Source: Mikania micrantha (lineage: Eukaryota > Streptophyta > Magnoliopsida > Asterales > Asteraceae). From it: a DNA stretch of 64,000 bases. The notes under the pieces were generated by a model, which was not told the DNA's origin, made no database searches, and saw nothing but the letters and a program-made list of their open reading frames with translations. The stretch lies in NCBI GenBank assembly GCA_009363875.1, contig CM018680.1, forward strand, positions 10,301,426 to 10,365,425, written 5' to 3'. Made by a program: the position numbers and the translations under genes. Below, in pieces: positions 9,506 to 20,700 of the stretch (within the stretch, counting starts at the first letter, position 1; each line of letters begins with the position of its first letter).

Positions 9506-11637
9506 TGTGACAATTGCAGGTAAAGATTACGTCATCAATGACGTTCACACGTTTGGTTGTTCTAGAAATCCGCGCGAAATTGATGATTGTAATTATTGCA
9601 GGTTTAAAGTATGCGAGAAATCGAGAACATAGGAGAAAACGGATCGCGAAACGGAGTTACGGATTGTCCGGAATCGCGAAACGAAGAAAATTTCAAAATA
9701 TTACAAGACTGAGCTCGTCGCGGTACGCGACGACTTGTGGCTATCTGTCGCGATACGCGATGAATTAAATATCTGATTTTGTTCCGAGATCTGTCGCGTT
9801 ACGCGACGGCCCTGTTGATTCTCGTCGCGATACGCGACGAGTATGGCGGTGCAAATTCAGATAGATAATCAGATTGCATGGGAAGAAATTTTTTCTTCTT
9901 CTTCACTTCCCTTCGAACCAAAACGACCTGCACCTATTTTTTTTCAACTTTTGTCCATCAAAACCCAAATCTAAACCCACCACACTACCAGAACGAACCG
10001 GTAATCGTAGATACACGTTCTGATCGTATTTCTGTCCGTTAAACCGCTCGTTTCAGGTAACTATCCGTTTAACCTTCTGGTTTAGTTTTGATTGATTAAA
10101 TCTTGATTTTGAACGTAATGATCTAGTTAGGGTTGTTGATTATTGATTATATGATAGCTAGGAATGATTTTTAACGGATAACTTGACAGGTTAACGGGTA
10201 ATTATCTGTTTTGATCCGTTATAATGCCCGGTTTCCACCAAATCATAACAATGATTATAATGGTTTAAACCATTTAATTATGACAATGTAGGTGATTATT
10301 TTGGTTAATCTTTGAAATGCAAGGTTAATCCCAGGCATTTCAAACTAATCACAATCATTAACCTACCCATTGGAATAACTGTCTGGTGTTTATGATAATA
10401 GTCAGATTAGTATTTTAAACATGATTGTTTAACATATTCCAATGTCACATTGTTATGTTTTGTGATATCTGGATAACCAGTAACCAGAATTAATCATTCC
10501 TAAGCTGTGATTTCATCTGAAAACTGTTTCAGGAGCATAATCAACAACATTACCTAACTGGTTAATCAGAGATCATTTTGATTAATCAAGCATGTCATCA
10601 ACTTCATATTAGGTATCTAAATCAGTATAGGTACCTACATTATCATACATTGTATGATATTAGATTCAATAACTAATTAAACACCGAATATCGGTTTGAT
10701 GACTTTTCATTACAAAGTCTATGACATTGAACGTTCAAACAGATTTAATCAGCAGGTTAGAACATAAATCATTAATCAAATATAATTAAATGCAGAATCA
10801 TCTCTTTGTTGTTAGATTTGAGAGATTTTGCTACCTTATATCATCAGGTGAGTTTCGTACCACCCCTGTTCATTTAATGTTGTATAAACATCGGGGTATA
10901 ACTGCTAAACTTTTCTTGATCATATGATATGTGTCACTGTTATCTGCGTGATTTCATGTGATTAACTGAATTTGTGGATTTCATGGGATTGTTGCCGTTA
11001 GTATCTCTATCATGATATCAAAGTCCTCATTCTTGAACTGTATCTAGTGAACCCATGTGTGGCCGAGCAGAAAACATTGATAGTACTATCGGTTGACACC
11101 CCATTCACTGGGAGGATTGCATCTCCCCTGGTGTGAATGTTTGTTATCTGTTTCCTGAACTTCTTAATGGTGTGATAGACATTAAGATAATGAGGCAATA
11201 AGATATTTACCGACGGGTAATATCGAGAACTGAACATATCGTCCGAAAGGAACTAGATACAGGTCCCATGGTTATCCGGAACTGTGAACATGTATTTGAA
11301 CTTAATTGTCATATCATATGATTTAACTAAACTGTATGAACTCACCAGCTTTGTGCTGATGTTTTCGAAACTAAAACTTTTGCAGGCAATCAAGGACAAC
11401 GGTGAGGATGCACTCACAGCACTAGCAACAACAGTAATTAAATAAATTGTAATATGTATAAACTGTAATAATATTGTAAACACGAACCTTGTAATGTAAG
11501 TTTTATTTTTCGTAATCTGTGTGCTATGATGATACCGGATCAAGTAAGTCACCCCTCATGCTCTGAGACATCACCACTATGCTTCCGCTACCCTTTTGAT
11601 GACATCATTCTCAGGTGACGAGAGGTGGGGTGTGACA
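9506..11637 (+). repeat. RT-A 3' LTR
   Basis: Starts TGTGACAATT after the purine tract and ends GGTGTGACA. It matches the 5' LTR closely except about 9674-10085 and about 10805-10843. It carries its own CGCG palindromes (about 9718-9840), a donor CAG|GTGAGTTT at 10847/10848, AACTCACC at 11339-11346 and an acceptor ending at 11385. Confidence 0.9.
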
Positions 11638-13529
11638 CAACATCATCGCTTCGATCCATGAAATCCCTTTGGCCCAATACCTTGGCTCACCACTACGGCT
11701 CAAACAACATACACATGGGTCGTAACCAATGTTTTGGCCCAAGTTATTTGACCCACGAATTACCACGGCCCAATACTAATTGAGTCAGCCACATTATTGT
11801 TTGGATCATGGATATTTCATTCGGCCCATGACCATTGATAGGCCCATGTATTGGCCCACGTAACTAATGTGGAACAATGGAAACCAATTAAGGTAGATTT
11901 TATGCATGGGGTTATGATCTATTTACTACAAAGGAGATAGAAGTAGTTTTGATGCAATTACCAAACTTAAAACCTTAATTTTTCGATGATAGTTGCATGG
12001 TTAGTTGATGATTATGTAATAAACTATTTTTATATAACAAGGGCTACACAGGAAGTTTTAACTCTAAAGATAAGTAAACACTAGGGTAGGTTTACAAAGA
12101 TCCATGTAACGCAAGTGATTAACATAACAATTAAATGGTTAAGCGTTAGGAAATCTATGACTATTAAAGAAGGGCCGAATGAAGACCACAACTCACTAGT
12201 GCTAACCAAGTTAGGACTAACACATACACGTGCACAAATCCATACGACTTATACTTATGAATTACAACAACATGAAATCAATACGGGATCATGAACACAA
12301 CTACAAGTACAATCAAGAGCGCGTGCATTTCTTGTTTTCAGCTAAGTCAACCACTTCAAATACAAGGTGAGTTCATATGCCCTTTTCTCTAACCTTAACT
12401 GATTTTAAACTCTCGGGGCTGAGAAACATGCTTAACTTTTATTTATTTAAAGGTTTTATGTTTAACATATTGCTTATATTATGATTAGATAATATTGCTT
12501 GCCTTATTATCATTGATCATTGTATGCATGCTTGTATGATCGTGATATGACAGGAATAACTAGTGTGAATATGATAATATAATTTCATAATTCATCAACA
12601 CATTAGAATAACTTAGTTGCAATATTCTATCTTACAACACTTAGTTATTCTTACAAGAACGAACATTGAAGTAATCACAGGTGAACATGATGACAAGAAC
12701 AAAACACATGAATGATATGAAGATAACACATCTTCATAACATCATTCAACACTAGAGTTAACTAAGTGTAATAAGTCAAGTACTTATAACACTTATCTTA
12801 CAACTGGATACATATTACAAGAGAACATGGAACAACTATCATCCACCACCTGAGCCGACTAAGTGTAGTAGGACTAGCTCTTCCACATCTTAGTGACAAC
12901 ATGGTGACTTTATGGAATAACAAGGAATGATAATCATGATAATGTAACTTCATGATAACAACATCATTCGCACAACAATTAACATAACTTAATAAGGCAA
13001 AATCTTATTTAACTTTGTTAACAACAAAAACATACAACATTGAGAACAAACAACATTGATGAACTCAATACAATTAATTACTATTGAACTGTTTGCCTTA
13101 TATCATTTCAATCATGTGCCATGTACTCAAGTTTGATCATTGTAAGCCCCTTTCATAAATCGCTGACCAGATAGTTTGACGTGACTAAACCGACGATAGC
13201 ATAGTGGTACCATAGGTTTGACAAACCTCTAGATTGTAGGGCTAGTATGTTGATCGTATTGATTCATTGGCCGGTAACGTATGACCGGTGACAGGGCGAC
13301 TTCAAGTCAGGGTCTGGAAAGTGACAAATTGTGATATTAATCTGCAGTGATATTGTAATTAATCCAGCGGGATCCTATTGACTAGTAGATTGAGAAATTG
13401 ATCTTCTCTCAGGTCATACTACTGGTAATAGATTTCGTTGAGGCCTATGGATACACAAGGTGGTAGAGGTAAATCGTATGCATTGTAATCTGATTACGTA
13501 AGGATTGCAATGGATTCCTTTTAGGCTCT
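11638..13529 (+). repeat. Truncated LTR of another Ty3-type family (family Y)
   Basis: No gene is visible. The 5' part holds many dispersed GGCCCA words (about 11670-11860), like the word-rich zones in the RT-D and RT-E LTRs. Near 12317 there is gagcgcgtgcat, related to the GAGCGCGCA motif of RT-D and RT-E, then AAG|GTGAGTTC at 12366 and a cggggctgagaaacatgc block matching RT-E. No 3' LTR end, primer site or AACTCACC is present, so the fragment is truncated on the right. The remainder is AT-rich with no recognisable feature. Confidence 0.5.
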
Positions 13530-13889
13530 ATGCATGTGACACCCCGTAATTTCCAGGTCAGCTTTGAATTTATTTAAATGTTTATTTAAATGCATTATGT
13601 ACACGTGGCACTAGAATTAGATTAATTTAGTGTGACACGAGGCACGACAATACGAACAATGACACATGACTAGATAATTCGTGGAATTATCGACAAACAA
13701 CACACACGTGTCAAAACACACGAACGTTGGTGAACGTCAAGCACATTGTGTAGCACAACACTCGAAACCTCACGAAACACTCACACATTGAACTAGGAAG
13801 TTCAAACAAGGCCAAACGATAGTTCGGAAACGTGAAAACGACGCCGAACGGATCAAACCTATTAAAAAGGGCTTATTGGGCTCTCCAGG

Positions 13890-14040
13890 AGCCCACTGCG
13901 GTACGCGGTGGCCCAACAAGAGACCCAACCGCGATACACGACATGCGGCGCGGGGGTTTGACTCCCGAAAACCGCCGCGGTACGCGGAGAAGGACCCATC
14001 GCGGTACGCGACACCGCCCAGTCGACAAAATCTTTATAAA
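13890..14040 (+). promoter_or_regulatory. RT-B promoter: CG palindromes and TATA box
   Basis: Several dyads centred on GTA or ATA (near 13898, 13932, 13975 and 14000) have different outer stems, for example CCGCG/CGCGG at about 13975. A TATA box, ctttataaaa, lies at about 14032-14041, so the dyads sit within about 150 bases upstream. The same core occurs in the RT-A LTRs. Confidence 0.5.
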
Positions 14041-14520
14041 ACCAAGACAATGATGCCTATCCTACCTTTTCTCATCATATCTCCGGCTTCACACGTTATT
14101 GCTCGACCAAACTCGTCTTCAACCTCCTGTTAACACCATTTTCCACCATTGTTGAGCCTTTTGAAGCTCAAGGCTTGAACTTGTGAAGACTCAAGAAGAC
14201 CAAGGAGGACTACCAAGCATGGGTAAAACCCACATGCAAGCACTCATGGTTCACATGCACGATATTAGGATCTGAGTTTGATGGTTTGGGTGTATTTCTT
14301 GATGATCTATGATGATATTTTGGTGATTGATGATGATCTATAATGTTGGATGTTGTTGAAGTCATGACTTGTATATGTAATGTTGAAATATTGCCATGCA
14401 TGTATGATCCATGACTATTGGGATGATTTTGATCATTGATAGATGTTTATTATTGATATTAGAAGGATTACTCATGGTTGGATTTGTTTAAAAAGGTTAA
14501 AATGATGATTCTTGATAAAC

Positions 14521-15155
14521 TTTCTATTATTAGAAACTTTTAAATGGCAAAATGGTGATTTGGTGAAGATGATGAGCATGCATGTATGTAGGATTGTTCT
14601 TAGGATGATAATATGATGATTGAAATACTTGGAATGTAATTTTGATAATGTTTATAGTCCTATTTAGCGTTATTACTATTTTTAGTAACTTTTTGGGTCA
14701 AGATGTTGATAGATGGCAATTTGGGCTATGTTCGCATGTTTAAACGATGTTAGATGACTTATTAAGATGATTTATGATGTCAGATTGGTTTAGAAATGTT
14801 AAAGTGGTTATTTCTATGCAAAACTAGAAAGTTACTATATTTAGTAACTTTATTTTTACAAAAACCGACTCGTAAACATTTTGTATGATTTGAGCATGCT
14901 AAATGACTTTTTATGATATAACATGATGATTAGATGCTAAGTTAGATGGTTTCCGATGTCACGTATGCTATAAATGGAAACTTTCCATTTTAGGAAACTT
15001 TTGTGAACTAACATGTTGTAAACGACTTATGTGAATTCGTATGATGATGTGTTATATGATAACATGATCACGTAGGACAAATGCGCATGATAGAACTATA
15101 AAATCGATATGCTTTGTGAACTTTCCATAAATGGAAACTTACTATAAATAGTAAG
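14521..15155 (+). repeat. Degenerate ~150-bp repeat with recurring hairpins in RT-B LTR
   Basis: Short palindromes recur at 14521-14536, 14673-14688, 14832-14849, 14974-14997 and 15122-15155. Stems differ (TTTCTA/TAGAAA, TTACTA/TAGTAA, GTTACTA/TAGTAAC, TTTCCAT/ATGGAAA), most have short A/T loops, and most are followed by an AACTTT-like word. Spacing is 142-158 bases. The linker sequence has diverged far more than the hairpins. Confidence 0.6.
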
Positions 15156-15259
15156 GTGTCCATAGACGCGATTTACGCGTTTTGCACACGACAAACACTT
15201 ACACGATGGCTACACGATTCACAAACCGTCATACGGTTCACCAACGGTTCGTTGAAATT

Positions 15260-15368
15260 GACACGGTCAACTACGGTCAAACACGGTCAACTTTGGTCAA
15301 ACACGGTCAACTTTGGTCAAACACGGTCAACTTTGGTCAAACACGATCAACTTTGGTCAAACACGGTC
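15260..15368 (+). repeat. ~20-bp tandem array in RT-B LTR, site of RT-C insertion
   Basis: Head-to-tail copies of ggtcaaacacggtcaacttt. RT-C inserted here; the array resumes at 25005 with shorter ggtcaaacac units and then breaks down near 25060. Confidence 0.8.
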
Positions 15369-15592
15369 TGTGAGGCCCCGAAACCGGGCACCTCGCAGAG
15401 GTTGGTTTTCATCATAACACATAGCTCCTAAACTAAAAACTTTCATAATCATGCAGCGGAAATGTAAACATAGTTTGATAAACAGAAATCAGTAAAGTGT
15501 CTGTATCAAAAAAACATATCGGATTGCCAAAACCATCGAATTCTCAATCTTGATGCCCCGAGCTCCATAACTTCTTTCGCCTTAGCCTTAAC

Positions 15593-16759
15593 CTGACATA
15601 CAAGCTAAATCAAGTCAGCTTACGCTGGTGAGTTCTAGTTTTCATAAAACAACATTAAACATACTTAACATAAACCTCATTTCATACACATAGTCCATAA
15701 CCTTAGCACATAACATCCTTAACATCATCATCATAAGTTCCACTGCTACCATACGAGCAGTGGGCTTATGCCGGCACAAGGCTCCATACCCAGTTACAGT
15801 CGTGGTTGACTATCATACCCAGTTATAGTCGTGGTTGACTATCATACCCAGTTATAGTCATGGTTGACTATCATACCCAGTTATAGTCGTGGTTGACTAT
15901 CATACCCAGTTATAGTCGTGGTTGACTATCATACCCAGTTATAGTCGTGGTTGACTATCATAACCAGTTATAGTCGTGGTTGACTATCATACCCAGTTAT
16001 AGTCGTGGTTGACTATCATACCCAGTTATAGTCGTGGTTGACTATCATACCCAGTTATAGTCGTGGTTGACTATCATACCCAGTTATAGTCGTGGTTGAC
16101 CATCATACCCAGTTATAGTCGTGGTTGACTCTCATACCTACCCAGCACAAGAACTGGTACATCTTTCATACATATCCTATAACACGTATAGGAACATCGT
16201 TCGTTCGTCATACATGATATACTAGCATTATATCATCTTTTATCATAATCATCATAACATTTACTGCTAGCATCATAACATCATTCATTGCAGTCATCAT
16301 GGCATCTTAGGCATGTCATACTAGCATCGTTTCATCATACCATCATAGCATACTGGCATCATGCACAGTTCATCATAACATACTAGCATCATTATCATAT
16401 CATAACATCATGTCATCATGCCTACATATCATACTTCCATCCTAGAAACCTAGGACCTTGTCATACTCCTATAACTATTCTCATAGTTATCATCATGAAG
16501 CATGTTATCATAAAGTCATCATCATATCATATGCTAGCATTTTTATCATGTCATGTTATTCATTATCATAACTCATTTATCATGCATTCATCATACTGAT
16601 CATATTTTCATGCATAGATCATTCTAACACATAAACATGCATACATAGTCAGGCCATATCATCATTCATTCATCATCATCATAAGCACATAACATCGTAA
16701 CAATAAGCATGTATGCCAGCCCAAAACCTTAAACATAAAATAGGGTGTCTAGAACTCAC
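15593..16759 (-). other. Putative intron inside RT-C LTR
   Basis: Read on the minus strand it begins ATCAG|GTGAGTTCTAG and ends TGTCAG|GTTAAGG. About 35 bases before the acceptor is CTAGAACTCACC, complementary to GGTGAGTTCTAG at the donor over 12 bases, followed by the branch-point-like GCTGAC. The same arrangement is present in the other LTR (donor at 24063 on the minus strand). Confidence 0.45.
15785..16137 (-). repeat. 29-bp hairpin array in RT-C LTR
   Basis: Twelve tandem units contain catacccagttatagtcgtg followed by gttgactat. Each holds a small dyad, ATAGTC and GACTAT around gtggtt. The partner array in the other LTR (about 23090-23440) also has twelve units. There are no spacers. The array lies inside the putative LTR intron. 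Confidence 0.85.
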
Positions 16760-17029
16760 CTGATAGTAGACTCCTGTTATCCTTAGCCGAACCCCTTAGC
16801 TAGGGCCTTAAGGACCTACATCAGTTACGGCGTCTCGTTACATTCCATCACATCACATTCTTAGACTTAGAAATTATTCTAGGTCCTCATAGCCTACTAG
16901 TCCCCATTATGAACTCAAGTTCCCGAACCTTAGCTAAGTATCCGAAACACTTGAGGTTCGTTAAACATCCCATACTCGAAATCCATGTACACGAAATTCC
17001 TGGAGTTCACGAAATGGCTGGTACTCGAA

Positions 17030-17130
17030 ACCATCATCTGTATTCGAAATAAATTGTGTATTCGAAATAACCTTGTACTCGAAATGGCCATGTACTCGAA
17101 ATGGCCATGTACTCGAAATGGCCATGTACT
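17030..17130 (-). repeat. 17-bp TACTCGAAAT repeats in RT-C LTR
   Basis: Units of gtactcgaaatggccat are tandem here, with two more units than in the right LTR. The same word, in both orientations, recurs through the promoter region. Confidence 0.75.
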
Positions 17131-17539
17131 CGAAATTCTAGGTATGATTTCGAGTACCCTTTGTGCAGGATTTCGTGTACTCATCACCTTAGTCATTAAA
17201 CATCTCAGAAATTCATCTAAGGCTTTGGGGAGCTAGTTCTAGGTTCCTCATGTTGTTACCAACATGCTGGAACCTCAAAGTTCCGAACTTTATGCATAAA
17301 GGTGCAAGCTTTATGCACAAGTTCACCTTTCAAAAAAATCCAAACTTTTGCATAAAAATCCTAGCTTTTTGATTTAGAACACTTACTTGAAGTTAGGTGA
17401 TCACCCCTGTAGATTCCCGTGCGTTTCCTCCTTCGTTTGGTCACTCAAAAGCTTGATCCTTGAAGTTTCTTGGTTCCGACTTCGTGTACTCGAGAGAGAG
17501 CGTGCTCAGCCAAAGGTTCGCACATATCCCAAGGCACTG

Positions 17540-17625
17540 GTATTTATAGGGAGGGTTCCTGTATTCGAAATCTCCTGTACACGAAATATGGTGTACTCGA
17601 AATCTCCCTCATTTCGAGTACACGA
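17540..17625 (-). promoter_or_regulatory. RT-C promoter: 13-bp palindrome and TATA box
   Basis: At about 17589-17622 two perfect 13-bp inverted repeats (GTGTACTCGAAAT and ATTTCGAGTACAC) are separated by seven bases. On the minus strand this lies about 40 bases upstream of the TATA-like cctataaatacc at about 17545-17556. The right LTR has the same arrangement near 24805-24895. Confidence 0.6.
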
Positions 17626-17734
17626 TCCCTAAGACCCTTATCGATTATTTTTCGTCTGATTTCCCACAAGTTACTTATTCGTTACACATACGTAGGATTC
17701 AAATAACTTGTATTAGAAAATTTGGGATGTTACA

Positions 17735-17772
17735 AGTCTCCCCTCCTTACAATAGGTTTCGTCCCGAAACCT
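17735..17772 (-). promoter_or_regulatory. RT-C polypurine tract and 3' hairpin
   Basis: On the minus strand the purine run aaggaggggagact touches the 3' LTR. Just upstream, 17754-17772 is a palindrome with stems AGGTTTCG and CGAAACCT around three bases. It sits where RT-A and RT-E have AAATTTCG/CGAAATTT, so two stem positions differ in a compensating way. Confidence 0.75.
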
Positions 17773-17778
17773 GCCTCG

Positions 17779-20700
17779 TTACATATCGAACAAATGTGGA
17801 TACAACTTCCTCATCTCGTCTTCCAATTCCCATGTCGTGTCTGAACCCTTCCGATGCTTCCACTGAACTCTTACTTGACGAACCGTTTTATTCCGTAGCT
17901 GCTTTTCATTCGTATCCACAATGGCAACTGGCTCTTCAATGTAGTTCAGTCGATCATCTACCTCAATGTCATCCAAAGGAACATGCGCCTGCTCGTCTGC
18001 CAAGCACTTCCTAAGATGTGACACGTGGAAGGTAGGATGAATCCCGTTCAGCTCCTCTGGTAGATCCAGTCGATACGCGACTTTCCCTACCCTTGCTTTT
18101 ATCTGAAACGGTCCGATGTACCTCGGACTCAACTTTCCTCTCTTCCTGAATCGAATGATTCCCTTCCAAGGTGATACCTTCAGCAACACTCGATCGCCAA
18201 CATCGAACTCGATTGGTCTTCGGCGCTTGTCAGCGTAAGACTTTTGGCGATCTTGTGCAGCTTTCATACGTGCTTTTATCACCCGTAGCTTTTCCGCCAT
18301 ATCAATCACGGCAGCCTTGTTTCCCATTTCTTTCTGTCCAACTTCACCCCAGCATACCGGGGTTCTACATCGTCTTCCGTACAACGCCTCATATGGGGGC
18401 ATTCCGATGCTGGAGTGGTAGCTGTTGTTATAAGAAAACTCCACCAATGGCAAGTGGTCATCCCAGCTCCCTCCAAAATCGATAATGCACGCCCTAAGCA
18501 TATCCTCCAACGTTTGGATAGTCCTTTCCGACTGTCCATCCGTCTGAGGGTGATAGGCGGTACTGATATTTAACCTCGTTCCCATGGCGTCATGAAACTG
18601 CTTCCAGAATCTGGAAGTAAACCTCGTATCCCGATCTGACACAATGGAGACAGGAACTCCATGTCTGGCCACAATCTCTTTCACGAACAACTCAGACAAC
18701 CTTTCGGACGTATACGTTTCCCTGATAGGAAGGAAGTGTGCACTCTTCGTCAGTCGGTCCACAATCACCCATATGGTATCATGCCGCTTAGCTGTCCTCG
18801 GTAGCTTGGTGATGAAATCCATGGTGATGTGTTCCCATTTCCATTCTGGTACCTCTAGAGGTTGCACATATCCGTAGGGCTTCTGATGTTCAGCCTTCAC
18901 TTGCGCACAAGTAAGGCACCTGTTCACATACTGCATCACATTAAACTTCATGCCCGGCCACCAATAATCTTTCCGAAGATCTTGATACATCTTTTCGCAC
19001 CGGGATGCACAGAATAACGTGATTTGTGGGCTTCATCTAAAATCCTCGACCGAATGTCCCCATTTCTGGGTACCCACATACGACCGAATCGTACTTTCAC
19101 ACCGTGATCATTGTCTTCCAAGTTCTTGACTTGCCCGAAGACACGTTCAAAACCCACATTCTCTTCTTTCAATCCTTCCTGTTGCGCCTGCTTGAGCTCA
19201 TTCAGAAAGTCTGGTGTTATTACCAAACTATACGATTTTACTCGTATGGCAGGATGATCAGCCTTGCGACTCAGAGCATCCGCCACCACATTGGCCTTTC
19301 CCGGGTGATATAGAATATCACAATCGTAATCCTTTAGAAGCTCAAGCCATCGTCTCTGCCTCATGTTCAAATCCTTTTGCTCGAAGAAGTACTTCAAGCT
19401 CTTGTGGTCGGTATAGATGGTACTCCTTACTCCATACAGATAGTGCCTCCATATTTTCAATGCAAACACCACTGCAGCGAGTTCAAGATCGTGGGTTGGG
19501 TAGTTAGCCTCATGAATCTTTAGCTGGCGCGAAGCATAAGCTATCACCCTTCCCCTTTGCATCAGTACGCATCCCAACCCTTGTCGTGACGCATCGGCAT
19601 ACACAACAAGATCATCGTTTCCATTCGGCAGTGCTAGAACAGGAGCTTGGGTAAGTTTCTCCTTTAGCACTGAAAACGCTTGTTCTTGGTTTGGACCCCA
19701 TTCGTACCTTACGTCTTTCTTCGTGAGCTTCGTCAGTGGCGTCGCTATCTTGGAGAAGTCCTGAATAAATCTCCGATAGTAACCGGCCAAACCAAGAAAA
19801 CTGCGTACTTCCGTAGGTGACTTCGGAGGGCTCCATTTCATAATCGTTTCAACTTTAGCTGGATCTACCATAATGCCTTCTGGGTTCACCACGTGACCCA
19901 GAAACTGTACCTCTCGTAACCAGAAAGCGCATTTGGAGAATTTAGCATAAAGTTTCTCTTTCCTCAGGATCTCCAATACCTCACGTACGTGGCAAGCATG
20001 GTCTCCCTCGTTCTTTGAATAAATCAAAATATCGTCAATAAACACTATCACCGATCGGTCCAGCATCGGTCGACATACCCTGTTCATCAAATCCATAAAT
20101 GCTGCGGGAGCATTCGTCAATCCAAACGACATAACGAGAAACTCGTAATGTCCATAACGCGTACGGAAAGCAGTCTTTGGAATATCCTGCTCTCGAACTT
20201 TCAACTGATGGTAACCGGATCGGAGATCTATCTTTGAGAACCAGCTTGCACCTTGCAATTGATCGAACAAGTCATCAATTCTAGGTAGAGGATACCTGTT
20301 CTTTACGGTCAACTTATTCAGTTCCCTGTAATCAATACACATACGCATACTTCCATCTTTCTTCTTAACGAACAACACCGGTGCTCCCCACGGAGAGACA
20401 CTCGGTCGTATAAAACCTTTATCAAGGAGTTCTTGTAGCTGGGTCATCATTTCCTTCATCTCGTTTGGAGCTAAACGGTACGGTGCTTTGGCAACGGGTT
20501 GTGCCCCCTGCACTAAGTCGATCTGGAACTCAATTTCCCGTTCGGGTGGTAATCCAGGCAATTCCTCAGGGAATACATCGGGGAAGTTACACACCACGGG
20601 AACATCATCAATCGTCCTCGTATCCGTACGTTCCTCAATCGCGTAGGCCAAATAGGCTACACACCCTCGGCTCATCATAACATCAGCCGTGATCATCGAA

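Larger units (their letters stand above)
143..11637 (+). mobile_element. RT-A: Ty3/gypsy chromovirus-type LTR retrotransposon
   Basis: Two LTRs of about 2.13 kb (143-2272 and 9506-11637) flank a 7.2-kb interior. LTRs start TGTGACAATT and end GTGTGACA. An initiator tRNA-Met primer site follows the 5' LTR and a purine tract precedes the 3' LTR. Order inside is extra ORF, repeat-rich leader, gag, protease, reverse transcriptase, RNase H, integrase, which is the Ty3/gypsy order. Long LTRs and the conserved block at the integrase C-terminus suggest the Tekay/Del chromovirus branch (inference). The 5-base flanks (aaaac and caaca) do not match, so there is no clear target duplication. Together with two patches where the LTRs differ strongly, this hints at recombination between elements. 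Confidence 0.9.
13535..15368 (+). repeat. RT-B 5' LTR, left part
   Basis: Starts TGTGACACCCCGTAATTTCC. It contains CG-rich palindromes (about 13890-14012), a TATA box, a series of AT-loop hairpins spaced about 150 bp apart (14521-15155), and at the right the tandem unit acacggtcaactttggtcaa, within which RT-C is inserted. Continues at 25010. Confidence 0.8.
15369..17734 (-). repeat. RT-C 3' LTR
   Basis: Holds a twelve-unit 29-bp array (about 15785-16135), a region of short tcat-rich words (16140-16700), a TTTCGAGTAC-word zone (16970-17160) and a TATA-type promoter (about 17545, minus strand). On the minus strand a putative intron runs from 16759 down to 15593. Confidence 0.9.

Noticed and set aside
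15785..16137. 29-bp direct repeats resembling a CRISPR array
   Set aside because: Units are directly adjacent with no unique spacers, lie in both LTRs of a plant retrotransposon, and no cas genes occur.
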